A DNA stretch of 64,000 nucleotides from Maribacter cobaltidurans (GTDB taxonomy: Bacteria > Bacteroidota > Bacteroidia > Flavobacteriales > Flavobacteriaceae), in assembly GCF_002269385.1 (NCBI RefSeq), contig NZ_CP022957.1, forward strand, positions 3,525,001-3,589,000, read 5' to 3'. Positions 8,836 to 16,487 of this stretch are shown in pieces (within the stretch, counting starts at the first letter, position 1; each line of letters opens with the position of its first letter). Made by a program: the position numbers and the translations under genes. The notes under the pieces were generated by a model, which made no database searches, was not told where the DNA came from, and saw nothing but the letters and a program-made list of their open reading frames with translations.

Positions 8836-9034
8836 AAACGGACTTAATCCATTTTTGGCTAAAGAGTGAAGTCCTTCGGCTTCGCTCAGGACAGACTTAC
8901 TTTCTCTACAAAGCACAATGGCTTAAAGGAATGAATGCCAAAAAGGTAATTGTGTCCAAAACGTCTGTAGTGAAGTTCTTTTTTCTAAATACAGAGCAAC
9001 AAAATGTAAGGAAATGTGCTAAGCGGAATGTTAT
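8836..9034 (-). repeat. ~200-bp dispersed repeat, copy E
   Basis: It begins CGGACTTAAT and ends GGAAATGTGCTAAGCGGAATG, in the same orientation as copy D at 3701-3882. The central hairpin (GAAGTCCTTCGGCTTCGCTC.. / AGGACAGACTT) differs from those of the other copies. It lies between the DUF2975 gene and the DUF932-like gene and forms the other bracket of the exporter cargo. Confidence 0.65.
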
Positions 9035-9096
9035 GCGGAAGTATAATTAAAAAATCCAGTTTTGTTAGGTACTGGATAAACCTTTTACAATGTTGC

Positions 9097-9933
9097 TTAA
9101 ACCATTGCATATATTTCATCGAACAACATCTTGTCCAATTTTTCCTGTTGCGAAAAGCTTTTTTTCAAGGTATTGTGCAACATCCAATTAAAGGCGTTAT
9201 AACCTACCCATAAATTAGGTTTGGAATAAGACGGAAAAGGTTCATCGTTGATAAGTTCTATGACCTCACGGGATTTCTTTGATGGGTCATCGTTCTTGTC
9301 GCTACATTCATAACGGAACAATTTTGTTTTTTCCAATATGTCCTTTACGAATGCTTTGGTGTTGATAAGTTCGATTTCTTCCATTTCTTTAAATTTACTT
9401 GCGATTTCGTAGTACTCATTGTTGAGAAACTTTTCAAAGAGCAAGTTCAACTTTGGCATTATCAAATCAGTATTGTTCTTACTGTGCTTTATAGAAAATG
9501 CTATTTCGGCTTGGGCAACGTGCAATCCATTGGTGCATACTTCCCTGTAAAATCCAAAATGCCCAGACGTTTTTTCGCTTCCATCATAGGAATTTTTGAA
9601 ACGTAGCATTGGAAGTATCTTGTCCTGTCCGTTCTTTAGCGAGAATTGATTATCGTCTTCGATTATAAAATCGGTAATGAAAGACCTATCATTCCTGTTA
9701 ATGGTGCGTTTGTGATACTTTAAATTGGCATCCATTAATAACTGTTCAGCTTTTCTGAAGAAAAGTTCATTGGGAATGTGGCCATAGCTGTTCGATACTA
9801 CGTTGACCACTTTGCCATTGGATACAATGACATTTTCAAGCCCCCTGCGGGACTGGATTCCTGTAATACTTTCAAGGGTTTTCATTTCCGATGGGACGAA
9901 AATCTCGTCCTGTTGTAAATTATTTAGATACAT
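9097..9933 (-). CDS. DUF932-like protein
   Basis: 278-aa soluble protein starting MYLNNLQQDEIFVPSEMK. It is the same length and largely identical in pattern to the protein at 17792-18628. Both resemble the DUF932 phage/plasmid-like family (SNSYGHVPNELFF, RFKNSYDGS, FGFYREVCTNGL). The function of the family is not established. I start at 9933, as in the paralog, rather than at a longer frame running into the terminator. It is fixed in the backbone between the 135-aa protein gene and the cargo slot. Confidence 0.82.
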   Translation of the reverse strand: MYLNNLQQDEIFVPSEMKTLESITGIQSRRGLENVIVSNGKVVNVVSNSYGHIPNELFFRKAEQLLMDANLKYHKRTINRNDRSFITDFIIEDDNQFSLKNGQDKILPMLRFKNSYDGSEKTSGHFGFYREVCTNGLHVAQAEIAFSIKHSKNNTDLIMPKLNLLFEKFLNNEYYEIASKFKEMEEIELINTKAFVKDILEKTKLFRYECSDKNDDPSKKSREVIELINDEPFPSYSKPNLWVGYNAFNWMLHNTLKKSFSQQEKLDKMLFDEIYAMV

Positions 9934-9956
9934 AATTGAAAAATTTAAGGTGAATA

Positions 9957-9990
9957 AAAAAAGAAAACCTACTCTTGTGGAGTAGGCTTT
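9957..9990 (-). terminator. Hairpin between the 135-aa and DUF932-like genes (element 1)
   Basis: Minus-strand CCTACTC / GAGTAGG stem followed by a T-rich run. A nearly identical hairpin follows the homologous 135-aa gene at 14976-15008. It would end or attenuate transcription before DUF932. Confidence 0.75.
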
Positions 9991-10013
9991 CACTTTTGAT
10001 GACATTCGCTTCA

Positions 10014-10421
10014 TTAAAGTTCAAATTGGACAATCTCTTGTTCAATTTCAGCTTTACGTTGTTCCAACGTGGACTGTAAATGCGTAGTGACCAACTTTAT
10101 CAGATTGGAGTTGGTGGTCTTGAACTCCAAATGTCTGGAATCCCGGATGTGGAACGAACTCGAACCGTCTTGGTTGTAATTGAACTTGGTCAGCTCGTTC
10201 AAAGTTTCCGTCAACCGTTCACGTTGATTGGCCAAGCCTCTTAGCTTCTCGAACTTTTGGATGCGGTCATCCAAGTTGATAACGGGCTTTTCAGCCGTTA
10301 CTTTCTTTTCAGGTACTACCGTTTTTCCAATGGCCTCATTGGTCAATTTGTCCTGTACTTCCTTTTTAACGGTCGCAGTCTGTCTTTTTGCTACTCCGTT
10401 TGACTTTGTTTTTGTTTCCAT
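10014..10421 (-). CDS. Conserved 135-aa backbone protein
   Basis: Lysine-rich N-terminus (METKTKSNGVAKRQTA) followed by a probable coiled-coil (DDRIQKFEKLRGLANQRERL) and a C-terminal helix. A homolog of the same length is encoded at 14543-14950. In both elements it precedes the DUF932-like gene with a hairpin between them, so the two are probably functional partners. Charged helical composition suggests a DNA- or protein-binding accessory. I do not recognise a named family. Confidence 0.78.
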   Translation of the reverse strand: METKTKSNGVAKRQTATVKKEVQDKLTNEAIGKTVVPEKKVTAEKPVINLDDRIQKFEKLRGLANQRERLTETLNELTKFNYNQDGSSSFHIRDSRHLEFKTTNSNLIKLVTTHLQSTLEQRKAEIEQEIVQFEL

Positions 10422-10867
10422 GATAATGAAATTTTAGATTAAACAATATTTGAGCACAACACAAACGGAAGCCAAAATTTTGTCTCAAATTTTCAAGTGA
10501 AAAATTGGGGGAGACCTTTAGGGGGTACCGATTTTTTAGGCGGACAAATTTGAACGCAAACATTTTGCGACGTTTAATTTTCGGAAATATTGTATGAATA
10601 CTATCTATTGCCATACTTTTTCCTGGGCACATTCTTTCAAATGGTTTAAAAATGTTCGAATACACAAACTATTGGTTTGTAAATGGAGAAATAAATAAAC
10701 CACCGTCAAAATGATTTGTAACAAATATTTGCTGAATATGTTACAAAACAGGACTGTTCAAATGATGTAAAGTATCGAGAGTAAAATAAAAATTACAAGA
10801 TGAAATAGAGGGATATATTGACAAAGTCGGGCCATTATGTTGTGTGCTTCCAAAATGCACCGACATA

Positions 10868-10958
10868 CATTTACTAATTTTACCACGGTTATATTTGCTA
10901 ATTTTAGTACATTTGGTTTTACTAATATTAACACGACAGAAAAAACTAATTTTAGCCC
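10868..10958 (+). repeat. 24-bp x 4 tandem repeat array upstream of Fic gene
   Basis: The motif TTT(A/G)CTAATTTTA-(N)-CACG recurs with CTAAT starting at 10874, 10898, 10922 and 10946, exactly 24 bp apart. The rest of each unit varies. The array ends about 35 bp before the start codon of the AbiEi-like/Fic gene, and a TATATTTG (-7-like) sequence at 10890-10897 overlaps it. This looks like a multi-site operator for the wHTH domain of that protein. Confidence 0.7.
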
Positions 10959-10991
10959 AAAAGCAAAGATTAAAAAAATAAATTCAACAAC

Positions 10992-12554
10992 ATGGCAACC
11001 CCCAGAGAACGATTCGCAGAGGCCCTTACCTTTTTGAAAGGGTTACAGGACCAGGGTATGGTAGGAATTCATACCGATGATATCCCTAATGTGAAACACC
11101 GTCAATTGCTTGTCAAAAATGGTTTTTTACGGGAAGTCTCCAAAGGATGGTATATTGCCACGGACCCCAATGAGAAAGATGGTGAGACCACAGCGTGGTA
11201 CAGTTCCTATTGGGAATTTATAGCACGGTTTCTTAATCGAAAATATGGAGACGATTGGTCGCTTTCGGCAGACCAGTCCTTGCTGCTCCATGCCGGGAAC
11301 CGGTCGGTGCCGCAGCAATTGCTTATACGGTCGCCCAAGGGCAATAACAAGCCCACCCCGTTACCCCATAACACTTCCCTGTTCAATTTGAAGACCGATA
11401 TCCCTCCTTCGGAACAGACCGTAATGGAAGAAGGCATCCGCATGTATGATTTACAGGCCTCCCTCATCTATGCAGGGGTGTCGGTGTATACAAGCAATGC
11501 CATCGATGCGCGTACCACGCTGTCGTTGATACGGGATGCTTCGGAATTATTGCCCATACTATTGGAAAATGGGCATACCACATTGGCTGGCCGATTGGCC
11601 GGGGCCTTTCGTAACATTCAACGTGACAGAATAGCCGACCAGATCATGGAGACCTTCAAACAGGCCGATTATGATATCCGGGAGGAAGATCCCTTTGATA
11701 CCAGGTTGGAATTGAAATTGTCGGCAAGGGAACGTTCTCCCTATGCCAACCGTATACGCCTGATATGGCTACAGATGCGCAGGGCGGTAATGGCCAATTT
11801 CCCCCAAGCTCCCGGCATACGGACCGACCATGAATCCTATATGAAGGACGTGGACGATATATACATAACGGATGCCTACCATTCGCTGTCCATTGAGCGC
11901 TATCGGGTGACCCCCGAATTGATCCAAAAGGTGAGTTCTGGCGAATGGGACACCGAGGAAAACGAAGGGGACAGGAAACAACGGGATGCTATGGCCGCCC
12001 GGGGGTATTATCAGGCTTTCCAATCCGTAAAGCAAAGCATCAAAGCCATATTGGAAGGTGCAAATTCAGGAACACAGGTCGATAAAGACCATGCCGCATG
12101 GTACAGGCAGTTGTTCGACCCAAGTGTGGTGGCAGGCCTGTTGAAGGCTTCCGACCTTTCCGGTTACCGTAATAACCAAGTATATATCGGTAATTCCAAG
12201 CATGTCCCCCTAAATGTGGATGCCATGCGCGATGCCATGCCCATCCTATTTGAACTGCTGGAGGAAGAGCCCGAGGCTTCCGTACGTGCCGTGCTGGGTC
12301 ATTTTGTCTTTGTTTTTATCCACTCGTATATGGATGGAAACGGTCGTATGGGCAGATTCCTGATGAATGCAATGCTGGCCTCCGGTGGCTATCCGTGGAC
12401 CGTAATTCCCGTAGAAAAGCGGGACGAATATATGCAGGCATTGGAAGAGGCCAGTGTAAGGCAGGATATCGGGCCGTTTGCAAAATTCTTGGGAGATTTG
12501 GTAGTCGAAAGAATGAAAGGTAAAAACGCAGCGGAACTGCCGAACAAAAAATAG
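10992..12554 (+). CDS. AbiEi-like wHTH / Fic-domain fusion protein
   Basis: 520-aa protein. Residues ~1-150 resemble the AbiEi-type antitoxin/transcription regulator fold (DIPNVKHRQLLVKNGFLREVSKGWYI, then ADQSLLLHAGNR). The C-terminal half is a Fic AMP-transferase domain with HSYMDGNGRMGR at residues 444-455, a variant of HxFx(D/E)GNGRxxR. An upstream SLSIE at 298-302 resembles the (S/T)xxxE inhibitory helix. The protein therefore seems to carry toxin, autoinhibitor and DNA-binding domain in one chain, and a four-site repeat array lies in its promoter. It sits at the right end of element 1. Confidence 0.82.
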   Translation: MATPRERFAEALTFLKGLQDQGMVGIHTDDIPNVKHRQLLVKNGFLREVSKGWYIATDPNEKDGETTAWYSSYWEFIARFLNRKYGDDWSLSADQSLLLHAGNRSVPQQLLIRSPKGNNKPTPLPHNTSLFNLKTDIPPSEQTVMEEGIRMYDLQASLIYAGVSVYTSNAIDARTTLSLIRDASELLPILLENGHTTLAGRLAGAFRNIQRDRIADQIMETFKQADYDIREEDPFDTRLELKLSARERSPYANRIRLIWLQMRRAVMANFPQAPGIRTDHESYMKDVDDIYITDAYHSLSIERYRVTPELIQKVSSGEWDTEENEGDRKQRDAMAARGYYQAFQSVKQSIKAILEGANSGTQVDKDHAAWYRQLFDPSVVAGLLKASDLSGYRNNQVYIGNSKHVPLNVDAMRDAMPILFELLEEEPEASVRAVLGHFVFVFIHSYMDGNGRMGRFLMNAMLASGGYPWTVIPVEKRDEYMQALEEASVRQDIGPFAKFLGDLVVERMKGKNAAELPNKK

Positions 12555-12620
12555 CCGCATGATATTATTTGAAATCATTTGGTTAAATTTGTTTTCTCGA
12601 AAGTTCTAAAGAACTTTGAA

Positions 12621-12641
12621 GGTGCCTTAATAGGTGCCCTA
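12621..12641. other. Right-end arm-type direct repeat of element 1
   Basis: GGTGCCTTA and GGTGCCCTA are separated by ATA, giving a 12-bp period, 80 bp before the att-like site at 12701. The equivalent place before the 59051 site holds GGTTACCTA twice with spacer TTC. The sequence differs but period and spacing are kept, as expected for integrase arm sites of a different element. Confidence 0.55.
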
Positions 12642-12700
12642 TTGAGAATACTGAAATATAAAACATTGATACATAGGGGAGTGGAAATGAGGGGCTAACC

Positions 12701-12713
12701 CTGCCACCCCGAC
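12701..12713. other. att-like site (tRNA-Pro 3'-end-like), junction of elements 1 and 2
   Basis: CTGCCACCCCGAC matches the expected T-stem/acceptor-stem 3' end of a Bacteroidetes tRNA-Pro (acceptor CACCCCG plus discriminator A and C). It is identical to 59051-59063. Arm-type repeats lie 80 bp before and 114 bp after, and an integrase gene follows. No complete tRNA gene is present here. Confidence 0.65.
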
Positions 12714-12810
12714 AATTACGGTGTCAATGGACACCAAATTATAGCTAATCTTATGAAAATCAAGGATTTTCATTTTTCTTGAAATCCTAAGATTGGCTTT
12801 AATATCAATT

Positions 12811-12846
12811 CAAAGGTTACCTATTCGGTTACCTAAATTGTTACCA
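12811..12846. other. Left-end arm repeats of element 2
   Basis: GGTTACCTA occurs at 12815-12823 and 12827-12835 with spacer TTC; a third, weaker TGTTACCAG follows in 12-bp register. It starts 114 bp after the att-like site and ~95 bp before the integrase start codon. A 26-bp block here (12811-12836) recurs exactly at 58966-58991, the other end of the element. Confidence 0.7.
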
Positions 12847-12893
12847 GAATTTTTACTACATTGGTAATTCAATATACTTGACTTTCGCAGCGA

Positions 12894-12904
12894 TTTGACT
12901 TTCG
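12894..12904 (+). promoter_or_regulatory. TTTGACTTTCG motif before integrase 1
   Basis: Preceded by a one-mismatch copy, CTTGACTTTCG, at 12877-12887. The CGATTTGACTTTCGT context is identical upstream of the element 3 integrase (59228-59242). It is possibly the -33 region of the integrase promoter or a factor-binding site. Confidence 0.4.
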
Positions 12905-12939
12905 TAAACAAATCGATTATTCACTTAAAGCGAGAGTTT

Positions 12940-14193
12940 ATGCAGACTTCAAAGACTTTTACCATTCATTTTTGGCTGAGTATGGCCAAGAAAAAAGATG
13001 ATTTCGCCCCCATTTATGCCCGAATCACGGTCGATGGAAAACGTGCAGAAATCAGTTTAAAACGATTTACATCGGTTACCTATTGGGATACCCGTTCCAA
13101 AAGGTCAACACTTAGGACTTCCGATGGCAAGGCACTAAATGTTTACCTTGACCAAGTGTATTCCGATTTGTTGGCTTGCCACAAACAGCTTCTGGGCGAA
13201 TCCAAATATGTTACCGCCCAAGCAATCAAGGCCCGTTACCTTGGGGAAGATGAACAGCACAAATCGCTGCTTCAACTGGTTACCTACCACAACAAGAATA
13301 TGGTTTCGGTACTCAAGCCGGGAACGCTGAAAAATTATTTCACTACGGAACGCTACATTAAAAGGTATTTGAAGCACAAATTGAAAACCAATGACGTTTT
13401 CCTGAAACATCTTTCCTATAAATTCATCATTGACTTTGAACAGTTCCTGCGCAACGGAAAATCCATAAACCGTTCCCAGCCCCTAAAGAACAACGGGGTT
13501 ATGAAACATCTGGAACGTTTGAAAAAGATGATGAACCTTGCACTTCGATTGGAATGGATCGAGAAAGACCCTTTTGTGAGATTCTCGCTAAAGTTCACAA
13601 AACACCAACGGGCATTTTTATCCCAGTCGGAACTTGAAGTTTTGGAATCCGGTAAGCTTTCCAAAGGGATGCACCAGAAAACAAGGGACGTTTTTGTTTT
13701 TGCCTGTTATACGGGCTTGTCCTATATTGATGTGAAATTGCTCTGTGATGACCATATTGTACGTGGCATTGATGGGGATTACTGGATATTTACTAAGAGG
13801 GAAAAGAACGGTGAGGCGGTTAAAATCCCCCTGTTGGATAAAGCCCTTGACATCCTGAAAAAGTATGACCAAGAACCTAAAGGCAAGCAAGAAGAACTGT
13901 TGCCGGTGTTTTCCAATCAGAAAATCAACAAGTATTTGAAGGAAATTGCGGCAATTCTAAAAATTAATAAAAAGCTTACGTTCCACGCGGCAAGGCATAC
14001 GTTTGCAACCACCGTCACGCTTTCCAACGGGGTGCCCATTGAGACCGTTTCAAAATTGTTGGGGCATACAAAGCTTTCCACAACGCAAATCTACGCGAGG
14101 GTCATCGAACAAAAAGTGTCATCGGATATGCGTTCGTTGCGCAGTAAATTAAACACCACGGACAAGGCCGAAACAAGGGTGCATTATCAATAA
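12940..14193 (+). CDS. Tyrosine recombinase / integrase of element 2
   Basis: 417-aa site-specific recombinase. An Arm-binding N-terminal domain (~1-100) and core-binding domain (~100-200) are followed by a catalytic domain with YTGLSYID (first Arg-region context) and TFHAARHTFATT (HxxR). The Tyr lies in LGHTKLSTTQIYARV. It is close to the 416-aa integrase at 59278-60528 along its length. I chose the ATG at 12940 to match that paralog. It probably integrates element 2 at the tRNA-Pro-like site using the GGTTACCTA arm repeats upstream. Confidence 0.93.
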   Translation: MQTSKTFTIHFWLSMAKKKDDFAPIYARITVDGKRAEISLKRFTSVTYWDTRSKRSTLRTSDGKALNVYLDQVYSDLLACHKQLLGESKYVTAQAIKARYLGEDEQHKSLLQLVTYHNKNMVSVLKPGTLKNYFTTERYIKRYLKHKLKTNDVFLKHLSYKFIIDFEQFLRNGKSINRSQPLKNNGVMKHLERLKKMMNLALRLEWIEKDPFVRFSLKFTKHQRAFLSQSELEVLESGKLSKGMHQKTRDVFVFACYTGLSYIDVKLLCDDHIVRGIDGDYWIFTKREKNGEAVKIPLLDKALDILKKYDQEPKGKQEELLPVFSNQKINKYLKEIAAILKINKKLTFHAARHTFATTVTLSNGVPIETVSKLLGHTKLSTTQIYARVIEQKVSSDMRSLRSKLNTTDKAETRVHYQ

Positions 14194-14304
14194 TTCGGTT
14201 TGTAAAATTCCTTTTAGGTTCTAATCCAGTCGGCACTCTTATTTTTTCTTGCCTGATCCCTTGCAGATTTCAGTTTTTATTGAGCCATAAATTTCTGCGT
14301 TAAG

Positions 14305-14433
14305 TCATTTTATTTTTCGGTCAGCTGAGGCCACCAAAACCAAACCGTGGGCAAATGTAGCCACATCCACCGCTTGTTCAAGGTCAAGCCCTTCGGGATG
14401 CCGAACATTTTTCTGCGAAAAATAACCGCTCAT
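14305..14433 (-). CDS. Possible small protein (42 aa)
   Basis: A 42-codon frame (MSGYFSQKNVRHPEGLDLEQ...) is preceded by a GGAGG-like sequence. It is more GC-rich than its neighbours. Residue composition looks protein-like (DLEQAVDVATFAHGLVLVASADRK). It may be a remnant of a larger gene. The surrounding 14194-14542 interval otherwise shows nothing I can name. Confidence 0.3.
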   Translation of the reverse strand: MSGYFSQKNVRHPEGLDLEQAVDVATFAHGLVLVASADRKIK

Positions 14434-14542
14434 ACCTTGCCCCTTCCTCCCCGTGGCTGTTGATGCCCTGTTTTGGTATTGCTAGTTGCCTAACAAGCTG
14501 CCAAAACGATTTAAAATAATGTTTAACTTAAAATTTTTAATT

Positions 14543-14950
14543 ATGGCAACAACAGTAAAACAAAACGGAACTTCAAAAAAGGATACTGCATCCGTTAAAA
14601 AGGAAGTACAGAAAAAGCTGACAGATGAAGCTATCGGAAAAGCTGCTTCGACAGAAAAAACGGTAGCATCCAAAAAAGCTACCATCAGTTTGGATGACAG
14701 GATCCAAAATTTTGAAAAACTGAGAGGATTGGCCACCCAACGGGAACGGTTAACCCAGACCTTGAACGAATTGACGAAATTCAACTACAACCAAGGGGAT
14801 TCAGCTTCATTTTACATCAGGGATTCCCACAATTTGGAGTTTAAAACGACCAATACGAACCTTATCAAATTGGTCACAACACACTTGCAATCCACTTTGG
14901 AGGAAAGAAAGTCTGAAATTGAGGAACAGATTTTACAATTTGAGCTCTAA
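14543..14950 (+). CDS. Conserved 135-aa backbone protein (element 2 copy)
   Basis: Homolog of the protein at 10014-10421, sharing the basic N-terminus, the DDRIQNFEKLRGLATQRERL helix and the C-terminus ending QFEL. The start MATTVKQNG at 14543 matches the paralog; a longer frame is not needed. In element 1 the DUF932 gene follows directly, but here ~2.8 kb of mer-like genes and an IS110 transposase separate it from DUF932 at 17792. Confidence 0.78.
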   Translation: MATTVKQNGTSKKDTASVKKEVQKKLTDEAIGKAASTEKTVASKKATISLDDRIQNFEKLRGLATQRERLTQTLNELTKFNYNQGDSASFYIRDSHNLEFKTTNTNLIKLVTTHLQSTLEERKSEIEEQILQFEL

Positions 14951-14975
14951 GCTACTTTCAAATCCTTAAAAGAGG

Positions 14976-15008
14976 AAAGCCTACTTCACAAGAGTAGGTT
15001 TTTTTTTC
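14976..15008 (+). terminator. Terminator after the 135-aa gene (element 2)
   Basis: CCTACT / AGTAGG stem with nine or more Ts. It is the same hairpin as at 9957-9990. A short GA dinucleotide run follows (about 15015-15029). Nothing else is recognised up to 15236. Confidence 0.8.
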
Positions 15009-15236
15009 TTAAAAGAGAGAGAGAGAGAGTATTCAATCAATATATGCGCAAAGGTAAACCCGTAAAATACTCCCATCAAAAGACTACGGCATAATCGGGC
15101 TCGTTTCTCGCTCCTTTTATATACTCTATTAAAAACCAAATTTTTTAAAAGAATTGAGCCCTATTATTTTCCCAAAATTTCCATGATTATATAGAACTGT
15201 AGATTATTTGACTTGATATGGGTTTTGTTAAAATCA

Positions 15237-15446
15237 TCAATTACAGCAACTAGTACCGGATTGAATGGGCGGGCAAGCCACGGAGCCATATGAACAAAAA
15301 ACGCAACAATCACCCTGTTTTGGTTTTAATACTTTATTGCAATTCTCACAGTCGTAGAAGAATTGGCAGGAAGTTGTTGGCATTTCCTCCTCTTTTTGGT
15401 GACCACAGTGTGGACAGGTAACAGTGGATTTTAGAATCACTTCCAT
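15237..15446 (-). CDS. GDCCVxC-motif small Cys-rich protein
   Basis: 69-aa protein with two zinc-ribbon-like CPHCG and CENC pairs, the GDCCVFCSYG motif and a C-terminal CC. It fits the GDCCVxC-domain (seleno)protein family that accompanies mercury transport genes. All positions here are ordinary cysteine codons. Its start overlaps the stop of the MerTP gene by one base, so they form an operon. A role in binding or handing on thiophilic metal is likely. Confidence 0.82.
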   Translation of the reverse strand: MEVILKSTVTCPHCGHQKEEEMPTTSCQFFYDCENCNKVLKPKQGDCCVFCSYGSVACPPIQSGTSCCN

Positions 15447-16048
15447 TAGTCTACGATTTTGTAACCTGTTTTTGCAATGGCGGATTCTATTTCTTCAGGT
15501 GTTACCTTACCCATATCATACTTTACAATAGCACTGGATGTTTCGTAGTTCGCATCCACTTCCAAAATACCGTTCAATTGATTGACTTCGTGCTCGATAT
15601 GGGCTTCGCAACCCGCACACGTCATTCCCTGAATGGAATAGTTCAATTCACCTAAATTGCTTTCGGATACGTAAACGACCTGTTTCTCGATATTTGAATT
15701 GGGATAAAACAAATGTGAGTAATAGGGAAATGCCAACATAATACCCGCAAAAATGGTCACCAAAAACAGAAATGTTTTTGATTGGATGAATTTAGGCTTG
15801 TCATCCCCGCAGACACAATCAATATCTTGTGGGAGTGATTTTATTTTTTGGTACCAGGCAAAACCTAGGGTCAAAAGGGTGAGGCCTATTAAAACTGGCC
15901 TGTAAGGCTCTATCCAGGAAAAAGTGGAGGCAACACCTGTGGCACCTGAAAACAATGCCAATACAGGTGTAATACAGCATAGAGAGGCCACAATCGCGGA
16001 GAAAAGGCCAGCAAAAGTACCTTGATTGGAGGTTATCGTCTTTTTCAT
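15446..16048 (-). CDS. MerTP-type mercuric transport fusion
   Basis: 200-aa protein. The N-terminal MerT-like part has three or more membrane helices with the Cys pair SLCC at 24-25 and a loop CVC at 78-80. The C-terminal part is a MerP-like HMA domain with GMTCAGC at 142-147. It would import Hg(II) to cytoplasmic thiols. I chose the ATG at 16048; an upstream TTG would overlap the regulator gene. It lies between an ArsR-type regulator and the GDCCVxC protein, with no merA visible in the window. Confidence 0.88.
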   Translation of the reverse strand: MKKTITSNQGTFAGLFSAIVASLCCITPVLALFSGATGVASTFSWIEPYRPVLIGLTLLTLGFAWYQKIKSLPQDIDCVCGDDKPKFIQSKTFLFLVTIFAGIMLAFPYYSHLFYPNSNIEKQVVYVSESNLGELNYSIQGMTCAGCEAHIEHEVNQLNGILEVDANYETSSAIVKYDMGKVTPEEIESAIAKTGYKIVD

Positions 16049-16049
16049 T

Positions 16050-16421
16050 TTACGCAATTTTTCTTTTAGATTGAATATTACTTAAAATAGCGGCAAAAAA
16101 AGCTTCATTCTTCTTTGATATGTGATAGAAAATGGTCTGACCCTGCCTGCGGGCACCAATGATTTTAGCATCTTTCATTTTACGTAAATGTTGTGAAATA
16201 GCGGGAACACTCATTTCCAAAATATCTGCAAAGTCGCAGGGGCATAACTCAATCTCCTTTTGCAACAGGAACAATATTTTAAAGCGAACTTCATTGCCTG
16301 CAAGTGCCATCAATCTGCTTACATCCTCTATGGAATCAGCTGTTCTGTTCAAATCTTCTTTACAACGAAGAATTTGTTGATGGTCTGCCTCTGCTCTGGT
16401 ACAGCTGATTTCAAGTTTCAT
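16050..16421 (-). CDS. ArsR/SmtB-family metal-responsive repressor
   Basis: 123-aa winged-helix repressor. The motif ELCPCDFADIL puts cysteines 60 and 62 at the metal site used by ArsR/CadC-type sensors, and the recognition helix follows in VPAISQHLRKMKD. Extra cysteines at 7 and 20 could complete the site. It is the first gene of the mer-like operon and is preceded by a strong inverted repeat at 16449-16470. A mercury- or other thiophilic-metal-responsive role is inferred from its neighbours. Confidence 0.9.
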   Translation of the reverse strand: MKLEISCTRAEADHQQILRCKEDLNRTADSIEDVSRLMALAGNEVRFKILFLLQKEIELCPCDFADILEMSVPAISQHLRKMKDAKIIGARRQGQTIFYHISKKNEAFFAAILSNIQSKRKIA

Positions 16422-16448
16422 GGGACGAATTTTATGCTAAGATATAAT

Positions 16449-16470
16449 TATTTAAGCAAATACTTAAATA
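16449..16470 (-). promoter_or_regulatory. ArsR-type operator
   Basis: Perfect 8-bp inverted repeat TATTTAAG-(6)-CTTAAATA, nested in a longer imperfect one, 28-49 bp upstream of the ArsR-family start codon. This is the usual geometry of ArsR/SmtB operators. The IS110 transposase stop lies only 18 bp farther upstream. Confidence 0.65.
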
Positions 16471-16487
16471 AGTTTGAAATAATTCTG

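Larger units (their letters stand above)
1..12713. mobile_element. Element 1 (right part): mobilizable/conjugative element
   Basis: This is the right-hand part of an integrated element whose left end lies outside the window. It carries a relaxase, a BfmA-like accessory protein, a candidate oriT, ssb, a RadC-like gene, a DUF932-like gene and cargo. Its right end is set by the tRNA-Pro-like 13-bp site at 12701-12713. About 80 bp inside that site lies a 12-bp-period arm-type direct repeat (12621-12641). No integrase for it is visible, so it would have to lie to the left. The boundary is inferred from comparison with the 59-kb junction. Confidence 0.6.

Noticed and set aside
9933..10014. N-terminal extension of the DUF932-like protein up to 10014
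   Set aside because: The extra 27 codons run through a terminator hairpin and are absent from the paralog at 17792, which starts at the equivalent MYL residue.
10868..10958. Possible CRISPR array
   Set aside because: The repeats are only 24 bp apart, AT-rich and degenerate, with no spacers of regular length and no cas genes nearby; an operator array fits better.
12690..12720. Complete tRNA-Pro gene
   Set aside because: Only the 3'-end-like 13 bp are present; the preceding sequence does not form a tRNA cloverleaf. The same holds at 59051.
15015..15029. GA dinucleotide repeat as a phase-variation tract
   Set aside because: It lies after a terminator and not within or directly before a gene, so length change would not switch an obvious reading frame.
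15237..15446. Selenoprotein (GDCCVxC families can contain selenocysteine)
   Set aside because: All motif positions are normal cysteine codons and no in-frame TGA occurs within the gene.
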